The notes below the pieces were generated by a model. The model saw nothing but the letters and a program-made list of their open reading frames with translations, was not told the origin of the DNA and did no database searches. 64,000 bases of DNA from Candidatus Bathyarchaeota archaeon (GTDB lineage: Archaea; Thermoproteota; Bathyarchaeia; Bathyarchaeales; Bathycorpusculaceae). Each line of letters begins with the position of its first letter. Position 1 is the stretch's first letter. The position numbers and the translations under genes are program-made. Shown piece by piece: positions 35,127 to 45,075 of the stretch. Location of the stretch: contig JAOZHV010000059.1 of NCBI GenBank assembly GCA_026014725.1, positions 186,001 to 250,000 of the forward strand. The letters run 5' to 3'.

Positions 35127-36130
35127 CGAAAGCCACCAAGCTTCCAAGGCGTAGGATGCAAAATTACATCAGTAGCAAACGGCGACCACCAATGCTCATT
35201 ATCAAGATACCACTGAACCGTCGACTTCAAAGACTCCTCAAAACTAAACTTAGGCTTCCAACCCAACTCAGACCTAATCTTAGATGAATCCAAACTATAA
35301 CGAACATCATGGCCAGGTCTATCCTCAACAAAGGTAATTAGGCTTTCAGGCTTATTCATTTGAGCCAGGATTTTTTTAACAATATCGAGGTTGGAAACCT
35401 CATTGCCAGCTGAAACATTGTAGATTTCACCAGCATTGCCCTTCTCAAGCACGGTGCATACTGCTTCACAATGGTCTTCGACGTAAATCCAGTCTCGAAT
35501 GTTGGTTCCTTTCCCGTAAATTGGGATTGGCAAATCCCTCAACGCACGAATAACCGTTTTAGGAATTAACTTCTCAGGCAACTGGTAAGGACCGAAATTG
35601 TTGGTGCACCGTGTAATAGATGCTTTCAAACCAAACGTCCTATGATAAGACAGAACAAACATGTCAGCAGCCGCCTTCGAAGCAGAGTAAGGATTAGACG
35701 GCTTAGGCGGCGTGCTCTCGGTGAAAGAACCCTCAAGTGCTTCGCCGTAAACTTCATCTGTCGACACCTGCAAAAGCTTAGCCTTATGGTTATGTTTGCG
35801 TATAGCCTCCAAAATAGTGAAGGTTCCCAACGTATTGTTCTGCAAGAACACGTTTGGATCAGCTATGCTGCGGTCAACGTGCGTTTCAGCGGCGATATTT
35901 ACCACGGCATCGACTTGATGAACTAACCTGTTAATGAGTTGAGGATTACAAATGTCACCCTTAATGAAAGTGTAACGCTTGTTATTCTCTAAATCACGCA
36001 GGCTAGTCGGATTAGAGCCTATACCCATCTTATCAACGTTAATCAGCTCGTAGTCTGGATGCTTGGCAAGAACATGTCTACAGAAGTTGCTTCCGATGAA
36101 TCCTAAACCGCCAGTAACTAACAATTTCAT
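35123..36130 (-). CDS. rfbB: dTDP-glucose 4,6-dehydratase
   Basis: 335 residues, extended SDR. MKLLVTGGLGFIGSNFCRHV binds NAD; AAETHVDRSI and STDEVYGE are family signatures; Tyr and Lys are in NPYSASKAAAD. Makes dTDP-4-keto-6-deoxyglucose for rhamnose and other deoxysugars. Confidence 0.97.
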   Translation of the reverse strand: MKLLVTGGLGFIGSNFCRHVLAKHPDYELINVDKMGIGSNPTSLRDLENNKRYTFIKGDICNPQLINRLVHQVDAVVNIAAETHVDRSIADPNVFLQNNTLGTFTILEAIRKHNHKAKLLQVSTDEVYGEALEGSFTESTPPKPSNPYSASKAAADMFVLSYHRTFGLKASITRCTNNFGPYQLPEKLIPKTVIRALRDLPIPIYGKGTNIRDWIYVEDHCEAVCTVLEKGNAGEIYNVSAGNEVSNLDIVKKILAQMNKPESLITFVEDRPGHDVRYSLDSSKIRSELGWKPKFSFEESLKSTVQWYLDNEHWWSPFATDVILHPTPWKLGGFR

Positions 36131-36136
36131 AATTCA

Positions 36137-36667
36137 TCACTTATGTGGCGGATAGTTCCAATCCCAAGGTTTACCAACACGCGGATCATCGTTTCTTCCG
36201 TTGATAATTTTTGGAATGAGTGTTGGGTCATTCCACTCCCGGCGTTGCTCGTCTGGGTCTGCTGGGTTATACAAATTAGTGGTAAAATACAGTAGCATGG
36301 CAGGTTCATTGCCAAGTGCTTTGAAACCGTGCCAATAATGACCAGGCATACGCACAATCTGCATGTCCAAAGCGTTTGAAACTATTTCATTTAGTTCGTG
36401 TGATTTGTCATCAAAGGCACAGATTTTTATCATCCCTTTCAGCGCCAAGAAATAATCGGTTTGTCCCCTGAGGTGCCTGTGCCATGCACGAATAATACCA
36501 GGGTAAGTAAACGAGATATTTGACTGTGCAACCGTGTCTTCGCCAAAAAGTTCAGTCCAGTCTTTACGCATGACTTCTGTAAAAAAGCCTCTCTCGTCAG
36601 ATAAACGCTTTATCGGTTTAATGATTATTCCTTTCAGCATGAGTAATTCCTTGTTTCCATCAGTCAT
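36137..36667 (-). CDS. rfbC: dTDP-4-dehydrorhamnose 3,5-epimerase-like cupin
   Basis: 176 residues. Cupin fold with VAQSNISFTYPGIIRAWHRH, carrying the catalytic His, and MPGHYWHGFKALG. It differs from classic RmlC (LRGLHYQ) but resembles the archaeal branch. A start at MLKGIII (36640) is possible. Between rfbB and rfbA. Confidence 0.9.
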   Translation of the reverse strand: MTDGNKELLMLKGIIIKPIKRLSDERGFFTEVMRKDWTELFGEDTVAQSNISFTYPGIIRAWHRHLRGQTDYFLALKGMIKICAFDDKSHELNEIVSNALDMQIVRMPGHYWHGFKALGNEPAMLLYFTTNLYNPADPDEQRREWNDPTLIPKIINGRNDDPRVGKPWDWNYPPHK

Positions 36668-36708
36668 TATTCTTCTAAAAATGTTTATAATAGTTACCTT
36701 TTTTGACC

Positions 36709-37767
36709 CTAAACTTCTACTTCCGAGTAATCGCCAACATGTAACTTTATAGTCCTGTTCCGCTGATTCCGAGTAACTTTAGCGTTTTTACCAATCAAAC
36801 TGTCTTCAATCCGCTCCACATCACGAACAACAACATCTTCTTGCACAACGCAGTATTCCATGTTAGAATTCAAGACCTTTGAGTTATCGCCGATGCTTGT
36901 GTATGGTCCAATGAACGAGTTCTCAATCAACACGTTCCTTCCTATCACACATGGTCCTCTGACCGTGCTGTTTATGATTTTTGCTTCTGAATCCACCTTT
37001 ACTCTGCCATCTACTGTGCTGTTGGTTACCGTTCCATTAACCTGGCGCTCGATGTACTCGTCTAATATTTTCGCGTTAGCCGATAAGATATCGTCTTTTT
37101 TGCCAGTATCAAGCCACCAAGAATCCAAAATTTCAGCCTTAACTGAGAAGCCCATTCTAATCATTTCTTCAATGGCATCCGTTATCTCCAATTCACCTCG
37201 CCAAGACGGCTTAATCCTTTCAATAGCTTGGTGAATCTTGTTAGAAAACAGGTAAGTGCCGATAATAGCAAGATTACCCATTGGGGTCTTAGGCTTCTCA
37301 ACCAAATGGACAATATTACCTTTCGCATCCAACTGTGCGATACCGAAACTAGAGGGGTTCTCAACCTCTTTTAGAATAATTAGCGCGTCAAGGTGCTCAC
37401 TTTTAAACTTCTTGACAAACATGTTCAAACCTTGACCCGTCAAGTTGTCACCTAAACACATGACAAACGAATCCTGACCTAGAAAACGCTTGGCTGTTTT
37501 AACAGCATGAGCCAGACCAAGCGGTTCCTGCGGAATATAAGAAACTTTGAGGCTCCAGCTTGAACCATCACCAACATAATTCTCCACATATCTGCCAGTC
37601 TCAGGCGCTGTAATAACGCCCACCTTTCTTATGCTCGTCGTCGCAATTTGGTCAAGAACATACCCCAAAATGGGTTTGTTAGCAACTGGAATAAGCTGTT
37701 TAGCGCATGTGAAAGTTAAAGGTCTAAGCCTCGTTCCTTTGCCGCCGCTTAAAACAAGTGCTTTCAT
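36709..37767 (-). CDS. rfbA: Glucose-1-phosphate thymidylyltransferase, long archaeal form
   Basis: About 352 residues from ATG at 37767 (MKALVLSGGKGTRLRPLT, the nucleotide-binding signature). MCLGDNLTG binds metal and substrate. From residue 240 a left-handed beta-helix (INSTVRGPCVIGRNVLIENS) follows; short bacterial RmlA lacks it. It starts the dTDP-rhamnose pathway; first gene of the operon. Confidence 0.92.
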   Translation of the reverse strand: MKALVLSGGKGTRLRPLTFTCAKQLIPVANKPILGYVLDQIATTSIRKVGVITAPETGRYVENYVGDGSSWSLKVSYIPQEPLGLAHAVKTAKRFLGQDSFVMCLGDNLTGQGLNMFVKKFKSEHLDALIILKEVENPSSFGIAQLDAKGNIVHLVEKPKTPMGNLAIIGTYLFSNKIHQAIERIKPSWRGELEITDAIEEMIRMGFSVKAEILDSWWLDTGKKDDILSANAKILDEYIERQVNGTVTNSTVDGRVKVDSEAKIINSTVRGPCVIGRNVLIENSFIGPYTSIGDNSKVLNSNMEYCVVQEDVVVRDVERIEDSLIGKNAKVTRNQRNRTIKLHVGDYSEVEV

Positions 37768-37857
37768 GTTAATCCCTGAGTAGTTAGGCACAGCTCGGTA
37801 TTATTATTTGCTGTTTTGAAATCAAGATAAAGGTCAAGCCACACATATGTTTAGTTA

Positions 37858-39441
37858 TTAGTGAACAAGCTCGACTAATTTTTCGACAATATCTATTATA
37901 ATATTTAGTGGTTTTCGCAAAGGACCAAGCGCATTAACGATATCTCGGACATTGGTTATATCGGCCTTGTTTAGGGTTCGGGTAAGTACTGACATGATGG
38001 TGAAGACAAAGACGAACACGACTACACCTATCGCTAGCTCCAATGGAGCTGGGAGGGCTAGAAGTAAAATCAGCAGATATGTTAAGACTGATGCTACTGC
38101 GGATGAGAATAAGATTTTAGCTGAAGAAAGCCATTCTACTGAGACACTGAATTGTTTCTTTATGAATATCAAACTAATGAACAGGCCAGGTAAACTCACG
38201 ACTATAGAAGTTATTATTAAGCCTACCACTCCGTAGTTTGAGATGAGTATGAAGCTTAATGGGAAACCTATAACCGCTGTGAGTATGGCTACTTTGATGT
38301 TGAATTTTGTGTATCCTTGACCGTTTATGAGGTTGCTCACACTCAGGCTTCCAAAGGCTGTGAAGAGGTAACTTATTGAAAGTAACGCCAGAAAGAGAGG
38401 TGCTTGAGAATAGTCTGTTTGGAATATTGTGATAATGGCCGGTTGTGCAAGTGTCATGACAATAGCTGTTACTGGAACAACTATCAATGAGGCGTATTTG
38501 ACGGAGTATTGGAAGACGTTTTTTAGGGTTTGCTGGTCTTTTTGGGCATCTAGTTTGGAGAAGGCTGGCAACATCATAGTTAGTACAGGTGTGGCGAAGA
38601 ACGTTATTAGGACCACGAAGTTTAGGGCTACGCTGTAGTTACCTATCGCAGCGTCACCAGTTTGTCCAGTGACGTAAATGTTCATTAGATAACTATAGAA
38701 TTGCCCTAAAAAGCCATATAGGATTGCGCCCACTGATATTGGGGCGCCGTACTTTAGCATGATTTTGGTTGTGGATAGGATTTCTAGTTTGCTATTGGGT
38801 GTTTTTGGAAGAGACTTGTACATTGTATAGGTGAGCAGTATGCCAGTTAGTCCTGCTATTAAGGCAGCGGTTATGTAACCCCATACTGCGCCTGCTGTGC
38901 CAAAACCTAGAAGCACAAGTGCTATTATGAGACCCGTTTTGACTGCGGCTTGGACAATGAGCATTATGCTGTTTAGGTGCATTTTTTCTAGCCCTGTAAA
39001 AGCAGCTGTTGCTGTGCTGATGAGTGCACCTGTTAGGATAACGATTGAGGATATCTGGATTAAAGGAGTTATTAACGGTCGGCCAAACAAGTTGGCCAAA
39101 AAACCTGACAAAGTGAAAGAGATTATTGTAAGTATAATACCAAGGGTTAATTCGAAAATTAGTCCAGATAGGATTGTGCTTTTGATTTTTTCTAGTTGGT
39201 TTTGGCTGTTATATTGTGCTACGTATCTTGTGATTGCTGTATTTATTCCCCAGTCTCTGAAGGTGGCGAATAGTACGGGTGCATTTACAGCTATGGTGTA
39301 TAGTCCGTAGTTTTCGTCGCCCAGAAGCTTGGCTATGAATATGGTGCCGACTGCTGAGATGACTGTGGAGAGGATTAGTCCCCAGAGTAGGTGTACGCTG
39401 CCTTTGGCTGTTGTTTGCGCCATTTGTGCTGCTTTGGTCAT
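37858..39441 (-). CDS. Polysaccharide flippase (MATE/Wzx-like)
   Basis: 527 residues with 12-14 hydrophobic helices. The start KGSVHLLWGLILSTVISAVGTIFIA, GDENYGLYTIAVNAPVLFATF and ARYVAQYN are typical of polysaccharide-synthesis flippases. It probably moves lipid-linked glycan, perhaps rhamnose-containing, across the membrane. Confidence 0.92.
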   Translation of the reverse strand: MTKAAQMAQTTAKGSVHLLWGLILSTVISAVGTIFIAKLLGDENYGLYTIAVNAPVLFATFRDWGINTAITRYVAQYNSQNQLEKIKSTILSGLIFELTLGIILTIISFTLSGFLANLFGRPLITPLIQISSIVILTGALISTATAAFTGLEKMHLNSIMLIVQAAVKTGLIIALVLLGFGTAGAVWGYITAALIAGLTGILLTYTMYKSLPKTPNSKLEILSTTKIMLKYGAPISVGAILYGFLGQFYSYLMNIYVTGQTGDAAIGNYSVALNFVVLITFFATPVLTMMLPAFSKLDAQKDQQTLKNVFQYSVKYASLIVVPVTAIVMTLAQPAIITIFQTDYSQAPLFLALLSISYLFTAFGSLSVSNLINGQGYTKFNIKVAILTAVIGFPLSFILISNYGVVGLIITSIVVSLPGLFISLIFIKKQFSVSVEWLSSAKILFSSAVASVLTYLLILLLALPAPLELAIGVVVFVFVFTIMSVLTRTLNKADITNVRDIVNALGPLRKPLNIIIDIVEKLVELVH

Positions 39442-39603
39442 TTGCCTGAGTCCTTGTGTTTTGAGGTGTTGGTTGGTTTGTTGTTGGTGCGGTTGTTCTT
39501 TTGGTTTGTGGTTGCTTTTTTATTTTATCAGGGTTTGCGTGGATTTATGTTATGAGGGTTGTTGGATTTGCTCTTTTTTTTAAAGTGGAAAATAACAAAT
39601 CCA

Positions 39604-40968
39604 CTAACTAAATGCCGTTGATACTATAATTGTGGTTATGAGGAGCGCTGTCAGAGAGAATTCTGTTAATGGGTTATCAGGTGAAGCAGTAGGTGTAGGA
39701 GTTGGCGAAGGCGTGGGAGAGAGTGTCGGGGAAGGCGTTGGCGTTGGGTCGTAGGAATTCCAGTAGATAAGCTGATTATATCCGTTGCTGCCTTCTTGCA
39801 GACCATCGTTGTAGAGGATGTCGAGTCTTGCTCCGTATTGCTTTAGTAGTGTACCAACGCTTAGGCTAATGTTGCCTGTGAGCTCATCTGCTTCCCACAC
39901 TCCCCAGATGTGGTCTTTTGGCCAACGGAAACCAAAGCCATAAGCATCGGGAAGAACAAAGGCGGTTCGTTGGTTTTTAGGTATGATTTTGGGCGGGTTG
40001 TTTTGTGCGTAGTTCCAGAAGCGTTGCATTGCATCGTAATGCTCTGCTTGGAGGGTGCTGTGGCCATTTTCGTCGCTGTCAAATACTATTATGTATTTTG
40101 CGCCATTATCGTAGGCTAACAGCATGTCGTTGTAGAGTTGCTCGCCACTTTCTAGGAATGGCGGATTGGTGTAAGTCCATGTTATGATGACGCCCCAATC
40201 TTTGTTTTGCTTTTCAGCTGCACCCCTGCAGAGGGCAATGTTTATCTCTCTACTGTAGTTCCAGCCAAATTGGGCAAAAACTGTGTCGTAACCAGCTTTA
40301 TAATCATACCAGTAGAGAGCGTAGTCTGATGTGAAGGTTTCATAATAAGCTGGCGGTCGTTCGTAGCCTAAGAAATTAGAAACGCCCTCAGTAAACATAT
40401 TTGCCGCATTAACATAACTGCTTGGATAACCAGTAAAATTGTTCCAACCATACTCGGCAGTTCCATCTAGCTGTTTGCCGCCTGGCTCATCTAGAATATA
40501 GAACCCTAATAGTCGTTCTCCCCAGCGATTCTGTGCCATAGAATACCATTCAGTTTCGTTCAGCCCCTCTGTGGTGTATTGTGGAAGAGCTGGACGTAAG
40601 CTTATGATTGACAAACCCCTGTCATAGGCGTACTGGAATGTCTCATTTACTCTGTCCTGAAACCAAGTCACTTGTGTACTGCCAAAAACAACGAGGTTAG
40701 TGTAGCTGCTGACTTTATCAATCGCTAATTTGGCTTCTTGGGTTGCTCCGTAAGCAATATCGATGCCGACATAAACATTCGGTGTTGCTTGTGCATAACT
40801 GTCGGAGATAAAAATTTTATTTGGAAGAAACTGAATAGCCAGCAAGGCAAAAACAACTATAGCGAGCAGTCTAGTTTTCAACAGAGTTTTCCCTCGAACA
40901 CTTATTTTAGCCCTCAATGAGGAACGGCGGTATTTATTTCTACACCATAGAACGCGTGACTTGTGCAT
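39604..40968 (-). CDS. Secreted TIM-barrel glycosidase-like protein with anchor
   Basis: 454 residues. After a basic start, a signal/membrane helix (LAIVVFALLAIQFLP). A barrel-like domain follows with YVGIDIAYG, GLSIISLRPALPQ, GFYILDEPGG (possible catalytic acid) and WGVIITWTYT. Then a PTPSPTLSPTPSP linker and a C-terminal hydrophobic helix. Setting in a glycan cluster suggests glycan trimming at the cell surface. No glycoside-hydrolase family identified. Confidence 0.6.
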   Translation of the reverse strand: MHKSRVLWCRNKYRRSSLRAKISVRGKTLLKTRLLAIVVFALLAIQFLPNKIFISDSYAQATPNVYVGIDIAYGATQEAKLAIDKVSSYTNLVVFGSTQVTWFQDRVNETFQYAYDRGLSIISLRPALPQYTTEGLNETEWYSMAQNRWGERLLGFYILDEPGGKQLDGTAEYGWNNFTGYPSSYVNAANMFTEGVSNFLGYERPPAYYETFTSDYALYWYDYKAGYDTVFAQFGWNYSREINIALCRGAAEKQNKDWGVIITWTYTNPPFLESGEQLYNDMLLAYDNGAKYIIVFDSDENGHSTLQAEHYDAMQRFWNYAQNNPPKIIPKNQRTAFVLPDAYGFGFRWPKDHIWGVWEADELTGNISLSVGTLLKQYGARLDILYNDGLQEGSNGYNQLIYWNSYDPTPTPSPTLSPTPSPTPTPTASPDNPLTEFSLTALLITTIIVSTAFS

Positions 40969-41017
40969 CGTGTTGCCTGTACTGATTTGAGTGCTTGAGT
41001 TTTCCAGACTTTTTTAG

Positions 41018-42139
41018 TCAACCAATCAGTTTTGCTACATAAGATATCTTCTTTAGAGGATAAATGATGGCGGCTGATAACACAAATGTAACAAGGGCAA
41101 TCAGCGGCACATCAAACAGCAGGTTGTTTGTGTAAGGAAAACTGAAGCCTAAAAGTCCAAGATGAAGCGTCTCCAAAACGATAACGTGCACCAAATAAAG
41201 GGGCAAAGTATTTTGCTCAATCCAGCGGATTAGGCGGTTGACGGTTGCGTTGCCGTTTTCAATGCGGCTCTTTGGAATACTTATTAGAATAAGAAAAAGC
41301 GCGGCTGAAGCAATTATCATATTGAAACTTAAATATCCGTGGAAATAACCTGTAGCCTGTTCGCCCATGTTGGCAGTGAGGAACCATTCGCCAAAGATTG
41401 CCACAAGCAATCCAAAGGCTAAGCCCACATATGCCACGGCTGAATGTATCTTTGTGTTAACAAGGTAGATGCCTAAGAGGAAAAATCCGACCCAATCAGT
41501 GATTACAAACATGAAAGGGTCAAAGCTCAAACTGGTGAAAGTACGGATTATGGGAACTGAGATTGTGCCGACAAACCAAATGGCAATTAAAAGCGTGAAT
41601 TTGTTGCGGTCGATATGCTTGACTAAAATGCGCAGGATGGGCGTCACAGCGTATAATCCTACAAGCAAGTAAAGAAACCACAAAATTGGGTATGAACCAG
41701 AAATTAGACCTTGCCCTATGCTGGAGAACGTGACTGGCTTATCGTAAACAGTAAAACTCCAAATAAAATACACCACAGTCCAAAAAATAAGCGGTAAACC
41801 AATGCGGTGGAAGCGTTTTTTGAAGAACTCTCCCATTGGCTCATCAGCCTTAGCTGGGTTCAGTAGCAGGGCACCGCTCAACATTACGAATAGTGGCACT
41901 CCCAAGTATCCGATGGCACCATAAACATCAGCGGTGAACCAGTTTATTATGACAGCGGAGGTGATTTCACCGGGGATTTTGTAGGGGAAAAATGAGGCGT
42001 GAACGAGTATGACCATTAGAATTGCGATGGTGCGGATTAAGTCTACTGGATAATTTACGTTGACTGGCTTTGACTGCAATGGTACTTTAGAGTCTTGCGC
42101 ATTAAGCCCCTCGCATTCGGAACGGATTACACCACTCAT
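41018..42139 (-). CDS. Acyltransferase 3 family membrane protein
   Basis: 373 residues, about 10 membrane helices. VDLIRTIAILMVILVHASFF carries the active-site His of the OafA-type fold; GYLGVPLFVMLSGALLL and FWTVVYFIWSF follow. Such enzymes O-acetylate sugars. Probably decorates the surface glycan. Confidence 0.88.
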   Translation of the reverse strand: MSGVIRSECEGLNAQDSKVPLQSKPVNVNYPVDLIRTIAILMVILVHASFFPYKIPGEITSAVIINWFTADVYGAIGYLGVPLFVMLSGALLLNPAKADEPMGEFFKKRFHRIGLPLIFWTVVYFIWSFTVYDKPVTFSSIGQGLISGSYPILWFLYLLVGLYAVTPILRILVKHIDRNKFTLLIAIWFVGTISVPIIRTFTSLSFDPFMFVITDWVGFFLLGIYLVNTKIHSAVAYVGLAFGLLVAIFGEWFLTANMGEQATGYFHGYLSFNMIIASAALFLILISIPKSRIENGNATVNRLIRWIEQNTLPLYLVHVIVLETLHLGLLGFSFPYTNNLLFDVPLIALVTFVLSAAIIYPLKKISYVAKLIG

Positions 42140-42264
42140 GCAAAACTGAGTAAAAAAAGTTGGGGCTTTTGGGCTAAAGATTCAAAGGTCATTATAAGTC
42201 TTTTTTAAGTTTTTATCTGATTGTTGAGCAAAGAATAGCCAGAGAAAAATTGGAAGTTTGATTG

Positions 42265-42843
42265 TTAGTCTTTCCACTCTGTTTCATCAAAATCTTGAGT
42301 TTTCGCTTCTTCGTCGTCGATGGAAGCGCTTTCTGTTGAGCTTTCCGTAGAAAACATATTTTTTGATTTCAGCAAAGAAAATATCGCTACAAGCGAAAGA
42401 CCAAGCGTGGGAATTCCCGTCGTTATGATTCCATCAGAGAATCCTAATTCATATAGCCAAACTATGACAAATGTGAAGATCACTGAAGCTATTAGCAGCA
42501 TATTTCCGATTACAGTGAAGTTAAAGTGCTTTCTCTTTAGCGAAGATAATGCTGCGATGAACCCGACTGTTGAAGAACCGAACGCAAAAACTACAAAAAG
42601 CAAGAATCCGATAGCGTTAGAAGTATCGTAACCATAGGCAGTATAGTACGCGATATACGATTGATAATACACTATACCTAGGAATCCTAACGAAACAGTA
42701 AGAGTTGAGGCGATGAGTGCTAAAAGTCCTACATTATTGTTGTAATCTGATGTTTTTGATGACGCGTCAAGTGTAGCGCCACAGTATGCACAGAAACTGC
42801 TTTTTTCGTCGAGTATTTGTTTTCCGCATTTTTCACAATTCAA
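42265..42843 (-). CDS. Zinc-ribbon multipass membrane protein
   Basis: 192 residues. N-terminal zinc ribbon CEKCGKQI...CAYCGATL, then four hydrophobic helices and an acidic tail (SASIDDEEAKTQDFDETEW). Many archaea have such zinc-ribbon membrane proteins; their role is unknown. Confidence 0.65.
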   Translation of the reverse strand: MNCEKCGKQILDEKSSFCAYCGATLDASSKTSDYNNNVGLLALIASTLTVSLGFLGIVYYQSYIAYYTAYGYDTSNAIGFLLFVVFAFGSSTVGFIAALSSLKRKHFNFTVIGNMLLIASVIFTFVIVWLYELGFSDGIITTGIPTLGLSLVAIFSLLKSKNMFSTESSTESASIDDEEAKTQDFDETEWKD

Positions 42844-43017
42844 GTTAGATTGCCTTCGTTTGGAACGTTACTTAGTAGGCACTCTACATTTAACTCTATT
42901 TCCAAATTAATCCCAAGTTGAAACGTGACTATCGATTGACCATCTTCTATGTCTGGAAAATGTAAGTGAAAGTTCTTTAACGATAAAGGGGGTACTAGAC
43001 TTAAGTATTGACGGGTT

Positions 43018-43033
43018 GCGCAAAATTGTGCGC
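43018..43033. repeat. Short palindrome GCGCA-N6-TGCGC upstream of a secreted-protein gene
   Basis: A perfect 5-base inverted repeat (GCGCA / TGCGC) about 95-110 bases upstream of the next gene. Could be an operator; nothing else supports that. Confidence 0.3.
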
Positions 43034-43126
43034 TGGGATTTTGGGTTAATTTTGTATTAATTTGGGTTAGAATCTGTTACATTTAGGGTTGAATTTTGAA
43101 AAATTGCTTAATAATCGTTTAAACTC

Positions 43127-43693
43127 TTGGGGTTTCGTTGGAACGGAGGTGAAAAAATCGACAAAAAAACAATTGCAATTAGTCTAATAATGCTGACGAT
43201 ACTTGCTACGGCAGTAGGGGCTTTCACAATGATGGCGTTTGCGTCAGCCAACGAAACAAACTCGACAGATACCACCACAGATACGACACAAACAACTCAG
43301 ACAACTGACCATTTTCGGGGTGATGACAACATGATGATGGAAGCTCAATGCTTTGGTGGATTCACTGGTAGGCGAGGCGGTCATGGCGGAATGGGAGGCT
43401 ACAGCACTATCGAAGTTAGCTCCGAGTACACAGATAACATAAATGCAATACTTAACAGTGACAGTGACGTGCAGAACCTAATTTCCCAAGGCTACAACGT
43501 AACATCAATTAAACCTATAATCAAGAACGTAATCGAAGGTGACGGAACCCTAACCACCAAGGCAACCACAGCAACGGTGATAATGAAGAACGGAGAATCA
43601 GGCTATGCAACCATCAGCGTTGACGTCGCAAACGAAAAAGTTACTCAAATAGTTACGATAACAAGAACAGTCATTGACAAAACAAGCAGTTAA
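43127..43693 (+). CDS. Secreted protein of unknown function (start possibly frameshifted)
   Basis: 188 residues from TTG 43127, with a signal peptide (AISLIMLTILATAVGAFTMMA), a Thr-rich stretch and an acidic beta-like domain. GGAGG at 43145-43149 precedes GTG 43149 and AAAAAA, but that GTG is one base out of frame. One more A would give GTG AAA AAA ATC, an ideal start (MKKIDKKTIAISL). Either a consensus error or a TTG or ATC start. Confidence 0.6.
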   Translation: MGFRWNGGEKIDKKTIAISLIMLTILATAVGAFTMMAFASANETNSTDTTTDTTQTTQTTDHFRGDDNMMMEAQCFGGFTGRRGGHGGMGGYSTIEVSSEYTDNINAILNSDSDVQNLISQGYNVTSIKPIIKNVIEGDGTLTTKATTATVIMKNGESGYATISVDVANEKVTQIVTITRTVIDKTSS

Positions 43694-43824
43694 ACGATAT
43701 AACGCGGCGTACGAGAGCATAAAGCTTGCAAACCTTTCTCTATCTTCCACCTTTCCTTCTATACTTTGATAAGCACGTAAGCTCTGGCATTAAGACAGGT
43801 CTTTAACTTAACTATTCCATTTTT

Positions 43825-44754
43825 TTAAATTAATTCTCGTAAACCATCTTTCAAGCTAACCTTAGGCTCATAGTCCAACAGCTTTCTAGCTTTAGAAATA
43901 TCTGCTAAACTGTGCTTGATGTCGCCAGCTCGATGGTTTTCATACTTAATCTCCACGTCTACGTTGCTTAACTCTAAAACCGATTTAGCTAATTCGTTAA
44001 TGGAAGTGGATTTGCCAGAACCGATATTGAAAACTTCGCCCTCAGCCTTCTCGCTTTTCATGGCAGCCAAGATTGCGTCAACGATATCATTCACGTTTAC
44101 AAAATCTCTTGTTTGCGAGCCGTCACCATAGATTATCAAGGGTTCTTTTTTCTTTACTCTGCTGATAAAGCGTGTAATTACTCCGCTGTAGTCATTCACA
44201 CCCTGCCTTGAGCCGTACACGTTAAAGAAGCGCAAAACAACTGTTTTCAATAGCTGTCTTTCGTAAAAACTTAGACAATACCGTTCGCCAATAAGTTTGG
44301 AGTCAGCATATGGAGAAATTGGATTGGTTTTTATGTCTTCAGTAACAGGATTGACCTCCGGGTCACCGTAAACGGCGCAACTAGATATGAACACAAATTT
44401 GCCAACACCTTCTTCTGCACAAGACCGCAAAAGGTTTAGTGTGCCGTGGAGATTTACGTCAAAAGTCAATTCTGGGTTTTCAACCGAAAAGGGTACACTG
44501 ATAATTGCAGCCAAATGAACAACGAAATCAATGCCAGCAACATTTTTTCTAACTAATGAGACATCACGAATGTCGCCTTTAACAAAATCAACTCTATTAG
44601 TGTGCAGGTGATGTTGAATATTTTCTATCTTGCCGCTTGACAAATCGTCAATTATCCTAACAAAATAACCTTCAGCCACCAGCCTGTCAACTAAGTGGCT
44701 TCCGATAAAACCAGCCCCACCAGTAACCAAAATTTTTTTCTCAACTTCAGTCAT
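43825..44754 (-). CDS. NAD-dependent sugar-nucleotide epimerase/dehydratase
   Basis: 309 residues, extended SDR of the GalE type. ILVTGGAGFIGSHLVDRL binds NAD; SSCAVYGDPE and SPYADSKLIGERY hold Ser and Tyr-Lys; GDGSQTRDFVNVNDIVDAI is typical. Probably a UDP-sugar 4-epimerase; exact substrate cannot be read. Confidence 0.9.
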   Translation of the reverse strand: MTEVEKKILVTGGAGFIGSHLVDRLVAEGYFVRIIDDLSSGKIENIQHHLHTNRVDFVKGDIRDVSLVRKNVAGIDFVVHLAAIISVPFSVENPELTFDVNLHGTLNLLRSCAEEGVGKFVFISSCAVYGDPEVNPVTEDIKTNPISPYADSKLIGERYCLSFYERQLLKTVVLRFFNVYGSRQGVNDYSGVITRFISRVKKKEPLIIYGDGSQTRDFVNVNDIVDAILAAMKSEKAEGEVFNIGSGKSTSINELAKSVLELSNVDVEIKYENHRAGDIKHSLADISKARKLLDYEPKVSLKDGLRELI

Positions 44755-44978
44755 ATTAAGGCGCAGCTAACGATTCATATATCGCAATTTACACGGCTGA
44801 AACAATTATAAAGTTATTCCTATACCAAATTATCTATTGGTGATTTCCAAAAACTGCTCTTATTTTTTGGGACGGGAGCACACTTAGCAACTGTGCATTA
44901 ATCATGTACGTAGTAAAAACTAAACAGCCCGCTTTTAAATTAGCAGAGGACGAGGAAATTACAAAGCGACAACTGTAA

Positions 44979-45023
44979 GACTTTTGACTAAGTCATTGTA
45001 AAACGATATAGTCGCTAAAAGTC
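44979..45023. repeat. Imperfect hairpin sequence
   Basis: GACTTTTGACTA pairs with TAGTC-GCT-AAAAGTC, giving 12 pairs with a 3-base bulge and a loop of about 18 bases. Not followed by a T-run. Could be an operator or structured leader; role unknown. Confidence 0.4.
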
Positions 45024-45059
45024 AGGTGTTTAACTTAACCATAGTAAGAATACCAAGTG

Positions 45060-45075
45060 TGAAACGCTCGTTTCA
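45060..45075. promoter_or_regulatory. Palindromic operator TGAAAC-GCTC-GTTTCA
   Basis: A perfect 6-base inverted repeat with a 4-base spacer, 47 bases upstream of the following ATG. The same arms and spacer length occur 49 bases upstream of the gene at 47192. The shared form and spacing argue for one regulator. Confidence 0.6.
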
